Below, in pieces: positions 1-10,204 of a DNA stretch of 64,000 nt (the first letter of the stretch is position 1; each line of letters opens with the position of its first letter). A program made the position numbers and the translations under genes. Source of the stretch: Telmatactis stephensoni (Eukaryota > Cnidaria > Anthozoa > Actiniaria > Isophelliidae); the NCBI GenBank assembly GCA_029948255.1, contig JALIZF010001344.1:124001-188000 (forward strand). Reading direction: 5' to 3'. A model generated the notes under the pieces. It ran no database searches and was not told the DNA's origin. It saw only the letters and a program-made list of their open reading frames with translations.

Positions 1-215
1 TACAGTGTGTTTTCAAAATTGGTACCACATAATTTATGCAATCAGGTAATGTTAAGTCCTGAGGCACCCAAAAGATATTGTACTCTTTCCTTCTAGTCAG
101 ATCCACCAGCAATGGTATGGAATGGACATTTCCATAACCTTTGTCAAAGTCTTTACCGAAGCCTGGTTTATGGTTGCTTGCAATATTCCTGCAAGGAATA
201 CTACTTGAAGGTAGC
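1..215 (-). CDS. 3' exon of the OTU/repeat gene (candidate)
   Basis: On the minus strand a frame stays open from an acceptor (TTTGTAG at 216-222) to the window edge, about 70 codons. It reads protein-like, with clusters such as GFGKDFDKGYGNVHSIPLLV and FWVPQDLTLPDCINYVVP. It lies downstream of, and in the same orientation as, the OTU-domain exons, so I place it in the same gene. The splice phase from the exon at 556-724 is not directly compatible, so at least one exon between them is missing from my model. I recognise no domain in this stretch; the gene runs off the window. Confidence 0.5.
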
Positions 216-555
216 CTACAAATAAAGGTAATTAACTAAGACCCTTTGCATAATTCTGCTAATATCATTATACATGTCAGATACAATCTTCGACTCACTT
301 TGGCGCAGATAAACAATGACATGATTAGGCAATTCTTTTGTTTTGCTGAGCCAATAGAGCAAGGCGAAGAGTGTGTTTGCATATTATTAGTGGATTTATG
401 CAAAAAAGCTACAATAACACGAGCAGGGCCATACATACATACAGGTCAAAATACATCAGACTGTACATGAGTAAGATTTCTGCTCACTTGAACAGATTGA
501 TAGAATAGCAAATGTTCTGTCTAAGTCTTAATATAGAATGAATAAATAATCATAC

Positions 556-724
556 CTGAGAAACTGCCCACCTTTAAAGTGCTCTTGGCTTCATCTAAAA
601 CACAGTCTCTTATACTTCGTATTTGTGTTTCAACTGACATTAAGTCTGTTGTTTTACAGCTGTAGGATTGTGCAAATGCCTTTAATTCATCATGAGAGCT
701 CCCGATTTCTTTGCTCTTTTCTAG
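556..724 (-). CDS. Internal exon after the OTU motif
   Basis: A minus-strand exon bounded by an acceptor (TTTTCCAG) and a donor (GTATGA). It encodes about 56 residues starting LEKSKEIGSSHDELKAF. It begins in phase 0, matching the phase-0 end of the OTU exon at 949-1155, and ends in phase 1. The segment is hydrophilic and probably helical. Its place right after the DGNCLF motif means it should form part of the OTU fold, but the catalytic histidine is not visible here. The next exon is not resolved. Confidence 0.6.
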
Positions 725-948
725 CTGGAAAAAGAAATTGTGTGAGATAAATTATCTTATTTATTGGATAAACAAATTCATTTTACTTTCAAACTCGTCA
801 CATCAATATTAATAAAATTACAAATTCTGTAAACCAACAAAGTTATGCTCATTATGAGTTTTAATAAATATCACTGTGATGTAATTCCTTTTTCCTTTCA
901 AGCTAATAATGAACAGCCTATGTACCAAATTCATGGAATAACACTTAC

Positions 949-1155
949 CCATTCAACAATATCATCAAGGAAAGCTACTCCAAACATGAATGCCATCCCC
1001 CTGAGAATGGTACTCATGTTGAACGTTCCACACATTTGAAATGAAATACTGTGAAATAAACAGTTTCCATCGCCAGGGGAGACAAATGGCTCATATCCAT
1101 TTTGCAAAAGACCTGCTTCTTCTAGTAATATTATTACTTCTTCTAGTAATAATAT
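949..1155 (-). CDS. OTU-type cysteine protease exon
   Basis: This minus-strand exon (acceptor ATATTCAG, donor GTAAGT) encodes 69 residues and contains FVSPGDGNCLFHSISFQMCG. That is the classic OTU deubiquitinase signature, with the catalytic Asp and Cys in DGNCLF. OTU proteases remove ubiquitin or related modifiers and occur both in host proteins and in some transposons. An in-frame tandem duplication of 24 bp (LLLEE..I twice) lies just before the motif. Both exon ends are phase 0 and match their neighbours. The catalytic His was not found, so activity cannot be asserted. Confidence 0.75.
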
Positions 1156-1220
1156 CTGAATATTATTTACAATATAAGATATAACAATAAAGTTAATGCT
1201 TTTAAGTATCAGTACTTAAC

Positions 1221-1278
1221 CAGAGTTTCATTGATCTGACCTTTTAAGGGTGTACTGTCATCTAAAAATTGTCCATTA
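1221..1278 (-). CDS. Short linker exon of the OTU/repeat gene
   Basis: A 58-nt minus-strand exon (acceptor TTTCCTTTAG, donor GTTAAG) encoding roughly SNGQFLDDSTPLKGQINETL. I include it because it is the only segment that turns the phase-2 end of exon 1378-1547 into the phase-0 start of the OTU exon. Direct joining of those two exons would hit a stop within a few codons. The donor is weak. No known domain. Confidence 0.5.
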
Positions 1279-1377
1279 CTAAAGGAAAACACTGTCACCA
1301 CTGCAAAGCATTATATATGACCGTTCAACCTTAACAATCGTTTTAGAATATTTAGCGTTAATTACACAGTTATATAC

Positions 1378-1547
1378 CTTCTGTCCACTTGTTTCACAGA
1401 TGGTTGTAATCTCCTTTTGCCAAAATTCAATATGGCCAAATGACCAATCAAAGCCTTGCAAATATCTTTCAACTGTTGAGAATGATATGATAATGATATG
1501 TTCTGCAGCTTATCTAGAAAGTTTTTTGAGAGAGTAGCATCTGTTAT
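1378..1547 (-). CDS. Internal exon of the OTU/repeat gene
   Basis: A minus-strand exon of 170 nt (acceptor GTCTTCAG, donor GTATAT), about 56 residues including ITDATLSKNFLDKLQNISL and a helical leucine-rich stretch. It starts in phase 0, exactly matching the donor at the end of the minisatellite exon (1643-2982), and ends in phase 2. No recognised domain; it probably links the repeat region to the OTU domain. Confidence 0.6.
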
Positions 1548-1642
1548 CTGAAGACATAAAAACAAGAAAGCTGTTATAATTATAAAATTATATAAAAAAT
1601 AAACTAAACAATAATGTATCTGCAAAATTTAATTCAACCTAC

Positions 1643-2982
1643 ATCTAAGGAAATGTCCTCTAATGTCCTCTTTAGCTCTGCGATAGCCAGTTTTATTCTA
1701 GTAGCTGGAGTTGCTGTGGTTGATGGCTGCATTGCAGGTGGAGTTGCTGTGGTTGAATGCAGCATTGCAGGTGGAGTTGCTGTGGTTGAATGCTGCATTG
1801 CAGGTGGAGCTGCTGTGGTTGAATGCCGCATTGTAGGTGGAGTTGCTGTGGTTGAATGCCGCATTGTAGGTGGAGTTGCTGTGGTTGATGCCTGCATTGC
1901 AGATGGAGTTGCTGTGGTTGAATGCTGCATTGCAGGTGGAGCTGCTGTGGTTGAATGCCGCATTGTAGGTGGAGTTGCTGTGGTTGATGCCTGCATTGCA
2001 GGTGGAGTTGCATTGGTTGATGCCTGCATTGCAGGTGGAGCTGCTGTGGTTGATGGCTGCATTGCAGGTGGAGTTGCTGTGGTTGATGGCTGCATTGCAG
2101 GTGGAGTTGCTGTGGTTGATGGCTGCATTGCAGGTGGAGTTGCTGTGGTTGATGCCTGCATTGCAGGTGGAGTTGCTGTGGTTGATGCCTGCATTGCAGG
2201 TGGAGCTGCTGTGGTTGAATGCCGCATTGTAGGTGGAGTTGCTGTGGTTGATGCCTGCATTGCAGATGGAGTTGCTGTGGTTGAATGCTGCATTGCAGGT
2301 GGAGCTGCTGTGGTTGAATGCCGCATTGTAGGTGGAGTTGCTGTGGTTGATGCCTGCATTGCAGATGGAGTTGCTGTGGTTGATGCCTGCATTGCAGGTG
2401 GAGCTGCTGTGGTTGAATGCCGCATTGTAGGTGGAGTTGCTGTGGTTGATGCCTGCATTGCAGATGGAGTTGCTGTGGTTGAATGCTGCATTGCAGGTGG
2501 AGCTGCTGTGGTTGAATGCCGCATTGTAGGTGGAGTTGCTGTGGTTGATGCCTGCATTGCAGGTGGAGTTGCTGTGGTTGATGCCTGCATTGCAGGTGGA
2601 GTTGCATTGGTTGATGCCTGCATTGCAGGTGGAGCTGCTGTGGTTGATGGCTGCATTGCAGGTGGAGTTGCTGTGGTTGATGGCTGCATTGCAGGTGGAG
2701 TTGCTGTGGTTGATGGCTGCATTGCAGGTGGAGTTGCTGTGGTTGATGGCTGCATTGCAGGTGGAGCTGCTGTGGGTGATGGCTGCATTGAAGATGGAGT
2801 TGCTGTGGTTGAATGCCGCATTGCAGGTGGAGTTGCAGTGGTTGATGGCTGCATTGCAGGTGGAGTTGCTGTGGTTGTTGTTTGTGTTGTAGGTGAAGTG
2901 CAAGTGGTAAGTGATTGTTTTGTGATGTGGCACTGGTATGAACTTATAATTTCCAGCAACTGTTCTTTTCTTATGTGATTTG
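1643..2982 (-). CDS. Giant exon of Pro/Thr/Ser-rich 11-residue repeats
   Basis: A 1,340-nt minus-strand exon between an acceptor (TTATTTTTTTAG at 2983-2994) and a donor (GTAGGT ending at 1637). All six frames of the repeat are long and open, so length cannot pick the coding frame. Splicing does: only the frame reading PPAMQxSTTAT joins the upstream exon 3583-3702 (phase 1 to phase 1) and the downstream exon 1378-1547 (phase 0 to phase 0). The product starts with a short unique region, has about 36 repeats, then ends in a unique segment (AELKRTLEDISLD). The Thr/Ser/Pro-rich repeat resembles a mucin-type O-glycosylated or disordered spacer. I saw no signal peptide. Confidence 0.65.
1700..2893. 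repeat. 33-bp minisatellite, about 36 copies
   Basis: Tandem unit of 33 bp (plus strand starts GGAGTTGCTGTGGTTGATG) with variant classes at two or three sites: GATGCC, GATGGC, GAATGC; GCAGGT, GCAGAT, GTAGGT. Higher-order blocks of several units recur almost exactly, for example around 1870-2040 and 2460-2630, which points to recent unequal exchange or slippage. It lies entirely inside the coding exon and the unit is a multiple of three, so copy-number change keeps the reading frame. Confidence 0.97.
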
Positions 2983-3261
2983 CTAAAAAAATAAGCTCTG
3001 GATGAGAAAGAAATCAGTACTTTGTCAATCTTTTCTTGTACATTGTAAAAACTCATTGAAATCAATATACAAGAAATGCTGAAAAGAGATGTCATCATTT
3101 TCATTTAGGAAAGAAGTTGAAAAAACAAAACTGTTGACATTGACTTTACATATTAAAAATTCTTGTAACTTATATATATTTCCTCTTGAGCAGCTCTGTA
3201 TCAACTTTATAACTGTGTTTGTAATTTTCTTTCCTTTAAGTTTCTCTCAACCTACTAAATA

Positions 3262-3281
3262 TGTATGTATGTATGTATGTG
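3262..3281. repeat. (GTAT)n microsatellite
   Basis: Five to six GTAT units. In the intron upstream of the repeat exon. Confidence 0.9.
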
Positions 3282-3582
3282 TACCTCCCTTAGATGGATT
3301 TCCATATGGAATAGTCGATGGCATGAAGCTTTCATTTCCCCAGTTTGGATGCAAATAATCTGTTGATTAATAGATATTTTCTTAAAATTGAATGCATTAA
3401 TAACATGCATGTGTCATGGTGTCACGAGCTATGTCACCATTAATATGAATTGGCAGGTTGATTACTTTACATTAAGTACCCAGCAAATGTTCATGTGAAA
3501 AAGTATAAAGAAAATGCTGGCAATTTTTTTTTGACTTTTGTAAAATATTTCAATTTTTTTAAACACTATAATATTGACACAC

Positions 3583-3702
3583 CTTTATTGCGAGCCGTTG
3601 TTACAATAGCAGTAACTATTTTGCGAAGGGTTTCCACTGTGCATTTAGTAACATCAGGAGGAAGTAACACTGGGCCAGTATGTACAGGTTGCACTTGGCA
3701 TC
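3583..3702 (-). CDS. Exon upstream of the minisatellite exon
   Basis: A minus-strand exon of 120 nt (acceptor CTATTATTAG, donor GTGTGT) encoding about 40 residues including [20 protein letters not shown]. It ends in phase 1, which matches the acceptor of the repeat exon, and it also joins in frame to the exon at 5258-5350. No domain recognised. The protein-like composition and matching phases support it. Confidence 0.6.
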
Positions 3703-3726
3703 CTAATAATAGATGAATAAAAATCG

Positions 3727-4118
3727 TCGGATGGATGGGATGGAATGGATGATGGATGGATTGGGATGGAGGGATGGATGGGATGGGATGGAGGGATGGA
3801 GGATGGGATGGGAGGGAGGGATGGGATGGATGGAGGGATGGGATGGGATGGATGGATGGATGGGATGGATGGATGGATGGAGGGAGATGATGGATGAATG
3901 GATGGGATGGATGGGATGGAGGGATGGGATGGGAGGGATGGGAGGGATGGAGGGATGGATGGATGGATGGATGGATGGATGGATGGATGGATGGAGGATA
4001 GGATAGGATGGATGGATGGATGGAAAAATTTTAAGGATAAGATGGAGGAGGGATGGCTGGAGGAAAAGATGGATGGTGGATGAGGAGGGAGGGGGAGGAT
4101 AGATGGATGAGGGATTAA
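3727..4118. repeat. GGATG/GATGGATGG satellite
   Basis: About 390 bp built from degenerate 4- and 5-bp units (GGAT, GGATG, GGAGG). Any open frames here (Gly-Trp-Met-Asp repeats) are by-products of the repeat. Confidence 0.95.
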
Positions 4119-4195
4119 AAATGCTAATTATGCAGTCAATGAATCACTGACAACTGATTAGTGAATTGAATTTGGTTGGTTGCATATATAGTTAC

Positions 4196-4283
4196 ATGTA
4201 TGCCATATTTTAGCAATTTTAGAATGCCTTTCCCAGGCCTTTACTAATGGTGTACCAGTATCGCAAAACTGAGTACAGTCCTC
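4196..4283 (-). CDS. Possible small exon
   Basis: Minus-strand segment with an acceptor (TTCTTACAG) and a GTAACT donor, reading EDCTQFCDTGTPLVKAWERH and a few more residues. It reads protein-like, but splicing it to the exon at 3583-3702 would create a stop. It may be an alternative or chance exon. Confidence 0.3.
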
Positions 4284-4389
4284 CTGTAAGAAACGACACA
4301 TAATGTCAGGTCATTTAAAGTGGCTGTTTAAAGTAGCTCAGTCTATTTTTTTTTTTTGTATTTGTTTTTTTTTTCACGGTCAACTAGCG

Positions 4390-4475
4390 ACGTTTAAACA
4401 GCCGTAGCTCCCGCCCCAGAGCGTCTTTTGTACAAGTGTGAAAAAAACTTTGACAAAAGACCGGCGCTCTGGGGC
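4390..4475. repeat. Imperfect inverted repeat
   Basis: The arms CGCCCCAGAGCGTCTTTTG and CAAAAGACCGGCGCTCTGGGGCG can pair around a loop of roughly 30 nt. It could be the centre of a foldback MITE; outer ends were not identified. Confidence 0.55.
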
Positions 4476-5257
4476 GGCATGTCTAGATATAGAATGAAGT
4501 TTTTCAAAAAAGCATATTTTATTGAAACGAAATCTTTATGCCGTCTTCTTTACTTAAAGCTCATTTTCGAGAAAAATCGGTCTAAACTTTTACAGCCACA
4601 TATCCTACGTTAAAGTTGTTAGGTAGGTCTCCATTCTGAGGAAGTTTGAAAATCGTACTCATGGTTTTTGAATAAAAACGGTTTTATGTTTTTGTATACA
4701 AAAATCCATATGTTTTCTACTATTTACGATAACACCACACTCTGACAAGATGCTCCCAGTTATTGCCAAGACTTGGTTCTACACTTGCTGTGAATTTCAA
4801 TAGATTAGATTCAAGAGTGGTACAAGTCATGTAATAATTGTGTCCATTTCCGCTATCAATTATTCTGAATATGTCCAGTTATGTTTCCAATTATGTTTTG
4901 TAAACGAAAGCCGAAACATCTCGAAGGTGCATGGGTATGTTTGCGCTTTGCCGCAGTTTTGCTAAAGCAGTGTTGATTTTGCCGTGTTTGAGTCACATTA
5001 ATACGCACGTGCTTATTGACCGTGCGGAAATAGTCAAATCGACGACAGAAATCTTAGTAAAATTGCTGTATTCATTTTTTTCTTTTATACTCTATAACAG
5101 TAATCTATCGCGATCGCACTAATCAGGGGATAAGCCATAGAAAAACCTCAGATCCATACGCAAGGATCGTTTCTATTGCAAGGATTGTCTCTGTCGGCTT
5201 ACACAGTGTAAGGGAGGTGAGCAACTTAAAAGGAGTTTAATTACAAAGCTGACTTAC

Positions 5258-5350
5258 TTTCCACTTGGGGGTCATGACTTAAGTAAGACCTTTTAAATGC
5301 TAATTTCACAGCAGGGTCCCTTGCAAAGGTCTGCATAATAGTGTCATTGC
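5258..5350 (-). CDS. Internal exon of the OTU/repeat gene
   Basis: A 93-nt minus-strand exon between a strong acceptor (TGTTACAG) and a consensus donor (GTAAGT). It encodes NDTIMQTFARDPAVKLAFKR and continues SYLSHDPQVE. It ends in phase 1 and joins in frame to the exon at 3583-3702. No domain recognised; the sequence looks helical. Confidence 0.6.
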
Positions 5351-5702
5351 CTGTAACAAAGATTAGAATGATTATTAATGAATTATTGAATGATTATTAC
5401 AAATAAATTATTATTATGATGATGATTGTCAAAACTATAAGTAGTATTTTACACCTGCAGTGTGAATTCAAAATTGTCTAATTTTGGAACTTCATTATTA
5501 TTCATTATCATCATCATTATTGTTGTTGTTGTTATTGTTGTAAGACGAAATTTACTTTACCTTCAAACTGCACTGTATCCCCATGTATGTAAATAAAACA
5601 AGAATATGTTTTTGTACTTGCATACAGTTTTTCCATCTGGGAAAAAAAGCCAGATCAACCGATATATCAGTTATAGCGAAAGTATTTATGGAACAGTCAT
5701 GC

Positions 5703-6656
5703 GTCCTCGGAGACCCAGGGCGTCAGGGAGGGGGGAGAGGAGCGGAGGGGAAAGGAAAGAGGGGGAAAGGACGCCCTGGGCTTTTGACTACCCCTAACTT
5801 GTCTTGAGGCCAAAATTAATCCAATTAGATGGTCTAACGTAAACAAATGACAAAAATATCTGGCTCATTTCAATTATCGCTTTGATATGGTGACAGTTGC
5901 TCAGCCATATCCTGTGAGAAGTTCCACAAATACATCTTGTTTCACCAAAGGTCTTTGCAATTTATCTATATTTTTCACTCTAAACTCATTGCTATTGCAA
6001 AATACATGAATGAGATTTCGTATATATAGATCGATTTCACTGACTTCATCGAGAAAAATAAAGTCGGTTTCAGAGCATCAAATAAAATAAAAATACTTGT
6101 ACCTCAAAGAACAACTAAATCTTTGCAACTCTAGAAAATATTGAGTCAAAAGAGCTTTTCACCACGAAGATACGAATGTTTGAATGTGGGCTTGTTGTTG
6201 GTAAGAATGTATGGGGCCGCCATATTGGTGTACCTTTTCTGGTACACCAGTATGGCGACCATAAATACCAAGCATCGAAATGATATTAAAAATACATTTA
6301 TTTGTTCATTTTATTGATTATATATATAGCAAATGACAATTAAGTTCATTGCCAAAGCAAGTGAGGTGAAATTTGTCGCAAATTGATGTGTTCTTACGTC
6401 GTTTGAAAATGCGTGACTGCATGGCGTGACACAATTTTGGTGCCGATAATTTGCCAAGCGATGAACAGAATCAGACCAAATTTCCAGAGACGACTTCTTT
6501 TCATGATATATACAAAATATCAGGCAATCAGCTTTCTCCGAATTTTAGTTTAGATTTTAGTCCTCTCGTGACGTCACGTGAAATCGATCTATTGTCCTTT
6601 TCCCCTCTTTCCTTTCCCCTCCCCCCTCCCTGACGCCCTGGGTCTCCAAGGACGAT
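5703..6656. mobile_element. MITE-like element with about 60-bp TIRs
   Basis: The two ends are inverted repeats beginning GTCCTYGGAGACCCAGGGCG and continuing as a purine-rich stretch. AGTCATGC flanks both sides (5695-5702 and 6657-6664), fitting an 8-bp target-site duplication of the hAT type, though two or three bases at the right edge are not mirrored on the left. No coding capacity. It sits in the intron region between exons 5258-5350 and 6835-6973. Confidence 0.75.
6213..6257. repeat. Strong hairpin inside the 5703-6656 element
   Basis: GCCGCCATATTGGTGTACC and GGTACACCAGTATGGCGAC form a long stem around a 6-nt loop. Confidence 0.8.
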
Positions 6657-6834
6657 AGTCATGCAGCCTTATATGGCAAGTTGTGTAATTGTGTTTCCCA
6701 CGGGTTAATTACCAGGAATATCTCAACTTCGTATAAACAGCGCAAATGTCCCACTCTTTGCTAGCTAGAGTTAAAGAATCATTCATGCTGTTGCAAAAAT
6801 AATACACAAAGCTTCTATTGTTAATAAATCTTAC

Positions 6835-6973
6835 CCTGTCAATGATTTGACCAATGAGATCTGTTTTCCTTCTTCTTCTTTTTTTGTTGTCACTGATAGG
6901 GTCACTAGCAGTGTTGTGTACGCCCTTCAAAAGTGAGAGAATAAGCATCAAATTTTGCATTTCCCTGTATCTA
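6835..6973 (-). CDS. 5' exon of the OTU/repeat gene (candidate)
   Basis: Minus-strand exon of 139 nt (acceptor TTACTTTCAG, donor GTAAGA) encoding about 46 residues: a helical start (RYREMQNLMLILSLL), then a basic cluster KKRRRRK that could be a nuclear localisation signal, then TDLIGQIIDR. A nuclear signal would argue against a secreted mucin. It ends in phase 0 while exon 5258-5350 needs phase 1, so one exon is missing. A tiny ATG exon (MGRKRK, 8074-8091) lies farther upstream but the phase does not connect. Confidence 0.5.
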
Positions 6974-7289
6974 CTGAAAGTAAGCATATTTTAAGATAAA
7001 CATATTTATCTCACCAAGCTTAGAGCAAGTTTTCTCCAGTAGTGGCGGCGGAACGAAATGAAAAGGGGGCCGAAAATCCATCATTTTGATTTTGCGCTTA
7101 TTGAGCTTTTTTATAATTATTTATGGGAATCTTACTAGTTCAGGGATCTCTATGGGCCCTTGGCAGGTGCTGTGTGATATTTAGAGTAAACTGTTGCCCT
7201 ACATCGAACGTTTAGACAACTTCGGCCGCCCATAAATTTGGTGCTTTTCATTGAAAGAACTTCAAAAATTCAATTTCTTACGAATTACT

Positions 7290-7775
7290 AAACCTCCGGC
7301 AGTTTCGATGTTTTTCCTTTTTTTGCGATGAAATCCACCAATCTTTTTTAAAAATGGTCCATACTTATAAGAATTCTCAAGTGCCCGGCAGTGTTAAAAT
7401 TTTCTAGTGTCACGCTGGGATCGCTTCGTTCCTGACTGACCACCCTGCGTACAGGGGCGTACAGGGGGTCTTTGTCACGGGTCACGAAAAATAAAATCGA
7501 AAAATCCCGAGTCGAGGGAATCCACAAGAGTGGAGTTTTCTTTTGACGTGTCACGAGAGAAGTGTCATGCACGGATCACGAGAAATGATTTATTAGAATC
7601 CCGAATCACGAAAAACAAAAATGCCCGATCACGCGTACAGGGCTGGCGGAAACGACAAAGTTCGAATTTTTTGATTGCCTATAAGCGCTTTAGGATTCTA
7701 AATAAAGATAGGAGATTTTCAAAAAGATTGGTGAATTTCAAAGAGCAATATTGAAAACTATCGCACTGCTGGACG
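7290..7775. mobile_element. MITE with imperfect 50-bp TIRs
   Basis: The left end (GCAGTTTCGATGTTTTTC ... CACCAATCTTTTT) is inverted at 7720-7775 with about 70 percent agreement by eye. It contains a second, different repeat at 7452-7642, so this is a nested insertion. Confidence 0.5.
7452..7642. mobile_element. Truncated copy of the CAGGGGCGTACAGGG MITE
   Basis: Starts CAGGGGCGTACAGGG and carries the same 'TCACGAAAAATAAAA' and 'CCCGA.TCACG' blocks as the complete element at 25687-26082. The right end stops short at GCGTACAGGG. Confidence 0.65.
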
Positions 7776-9100
7776 TCTAGCCTACGTAGCCTGGCTCTTC
7801 AAGGGGATTCCGGCAGTGGCATTGAAATGTTGGTTACGAAGCTTGAGGATTCTATTAAAATAGAGGTAGAACATTTTCGAATAATTTTGTTTTTTTTTGG
7901 GGGGGGGGATTTCGAAAAGAAATGTGGAAAATATCGGGACGTTTAGTCACTTCGTTTGAGAAATCCCCACTGACTATAAAATGAACCCCCCTTAAAATCA
8001 AATCCAAATCGCGTAAACATGGCTCAGCTCATACAACATCAACATAAGGAATATGAAATGCAAACTGAACTACCTTGCGTTTTCTGCCCATGATTCTGCT
8101 AGTGAGAGCTCGTTAAGTAGTACCAACGTACAGTGCTGCACAACAATAATATTCGGCACGTAAACATCTGTCAAATATGACTTTGACTTGAGACAGAAGC
8201 GGTCTTAACGAACTGCTATAATCCATTGCTAACTCTCACACGGTCCCGATCTGCAGGAAAACATGCACATTTCAGACTTTTGCTATCAAATTCCAACCTT
8301 GATCTTTGATAGATGCATAAATTCAGAATTATTACGTCACTTTTTATTTAAAGTAGAGCATATCTCCATTGAGGAGGCGGAGAGCCATTAAGAAGCCGGG
8401 TCCTTGTAAAAGAGATTCCATTCATATAAAGCGTGTCAACGCTGAGAAGTGCTAATGAAGATTAAATACTTTTTGCCGGCCCTAAACGATACAGAGACGT
8501 CCATTTCTGAGAAGTTTACGCTGTTATTATTATGTAATATGTTATTCTCTTATAAAAGATACCCTAAAAGATACAAGCTTATACTTTGATGACCAAAAAA
8601 AACGTTTAAGATACGACCCGTTATACGCCCTAGATCGTAGTATGAGTAGACTATTTAAGCCATTGTTTTCTTTTGTTTCTTATCAACTACTAAAAACTAA
8701 ATGTTCATTTTTCATTTTTTTTAAATCATTCTAGTATCACTCTAGCACTCTAGTGGAGATTTTTGTCAACTGAAGACGTGAAACAAATACTTCGAATAAT
8801 TCCATTCGGCTTTTCTCTGTGGCATCTTGTTTACCGACACTAGCTAGCTAGAATACCATGCTGTAAATGTTGTCCAGAAACTGTCAATTAGATACCCAAA
8901 CTATTGTGGGAACCTAGGCAATGTTTGCCGAGAAAATTTGTTCCCAGCCTAAACCAGATAGTCCGGCGTCTATTTAGAAAAGCCATCGACTGAAATTAAG
9001 CCCCCATCGATCTTTGATTGTTATACAACAATCCGAAATTAAGATGTACTCATCCGCTTATAGTGCTGATTCTTAATAGAGAAATGACAAGCGACCAACA
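7776..9100. other. No gene seen
   Basis: AT-rich sequence with scattered stops in all frames. One block (about 8558-8630, TACCCTAAAAGATAC and flanks) recurs in part at 14120-14235 and marks a dispersed repeat. Confidence 0.6.
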
Positions 9101-9811
9101 GAAAATAAAACGTCGCCACATTCAGAACGACAGATTTGAATACTCATAGAGTGTTTCCTACGGTATGTGATACTGTCTGTATTAAGGTGCATCTTGATGT
9201 TGAAAAAATTGTTGCAATTAAAATTTTTTTAGAGTCACAATTTTGTTCACAAATTTTGTATTTTACCTTCTTTGCTATTAACCATCTGAGCTACGAATCA
9301 AATTGGATTAAAGATTGCATGGAGCTTGAATTACTTTCTTTACCCAAATAAAGTCTACAAAAAAGGAAAAGGGGAAAAAATCGGTATCGTTTCTTGAAAA
9401 CCCAGCATTAAGCTTCTAACCGGCTTTGTACGGAGCTTTTTTCTGTTTTTCTGCTCTGCCAAGCAAGGTATTAATCTGGAGTGTTGACATCACATGTCAT
9501 GAACGTACTGCCGGTAAAGAACCCTATAATAATCAACATTTCCACTTTACGCTTTGCCAAATGATCCTGGCGATGTGTGACTAGAAATGATTACCCTTCG
9601 AACGACTCAGGAAAAACGTCAGCCAGAAATTCGAAAATAAACTGAATTTCGAAAAAGACAACTTAATCCGCACAAGAGTGAAGTTGGTGCCGTTTCTTAT
9701 TAACGACTACAACAAATCATATGAACAAATGAACCTCATATAAGAAAGACCTCCCACATTGTCCACCTATAGTACAATGAATGATTGAAATACAACACTA
9801 CTTAAGTTCAG

Positions 9812-9819
9812 TATAAATA
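9812..9819 (+). promoter_or_regulatory. TATA box of the 73-codon gene
   Basis: TATAAATA, followed about 80 bp later by a GTACGT donor (9899) that would end a non-coding first exon, and by the ATG exon at 9974. Confidence 0.45.
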
Positions 9820-9973
9820 CTCAGGATCACATGCCATGATTCGCACCCATTCAAAACCCTCTTGAGTGGAGTGCAGATCAAGGAGCAAGCTAGCTACGGT
9901 ACGTGATACTCTCTGTATTAAGGTGCATTTTGAATTGTTTTACTCGAAAACCAATGCTTGTCATCTTTTTCAG

Positions 9974-10030
9974 ATGCCGACGATCAAAGTGCATTTGCAC
10001 GAAAGTGCAATTGTCCAACTGTTCGGAATG
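9974..10030 (+). CDS. Exon 1 (coding) of a small four-exon gene
   Basis: After a good acceptor (CATCTTTTTCAG) an ATG opens MPTIKVHLHESAIVQLFGM and the exon ends phase 0 at GTAAGT. It joins exons 11428-11502, 11929-12009 and 13147-13155, each with TTTTCAG acceptors and, except the last, GTAAGT donors, all phase 0. The predicted product is 73 residues without an obvious signal peptide or membrane segment. The family is not recognised. Four near-consensus junctions in one frame are unlikely by chance, but transcription is not shown. Confidence 0.6.
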
Positions 10031-10204
10031 GTAAGTGATACGACCTTTAATTTATTACATGCTTCATATTATGGTCGATATATCAGGCCCCACAAAGTCA
10101 CTAGTTCAATTACCCTCCAGATAGTGACTGACTTCTCTCGACGAAATGTAAACGCTAAGAACTGCGATTGTTGGGGCGTTGCTTTATCATATAGTAGTTA
10201 AATA

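Noticed and set aside
1614..2978. Plus-strand 454-codon frame of Val/Ala/Gly/Cys repeats and other frames across the minisatellite
   Set aside because: All six frames are open because of the repeat; only the minus Pro/Thr/Ser frame fits splice phases on both sides.
3713..4083. Gly-Trp-Met-Asp repeat proteins
   Set aside because: By-product of the GGATG satellite; no start context, splice sites or domain.
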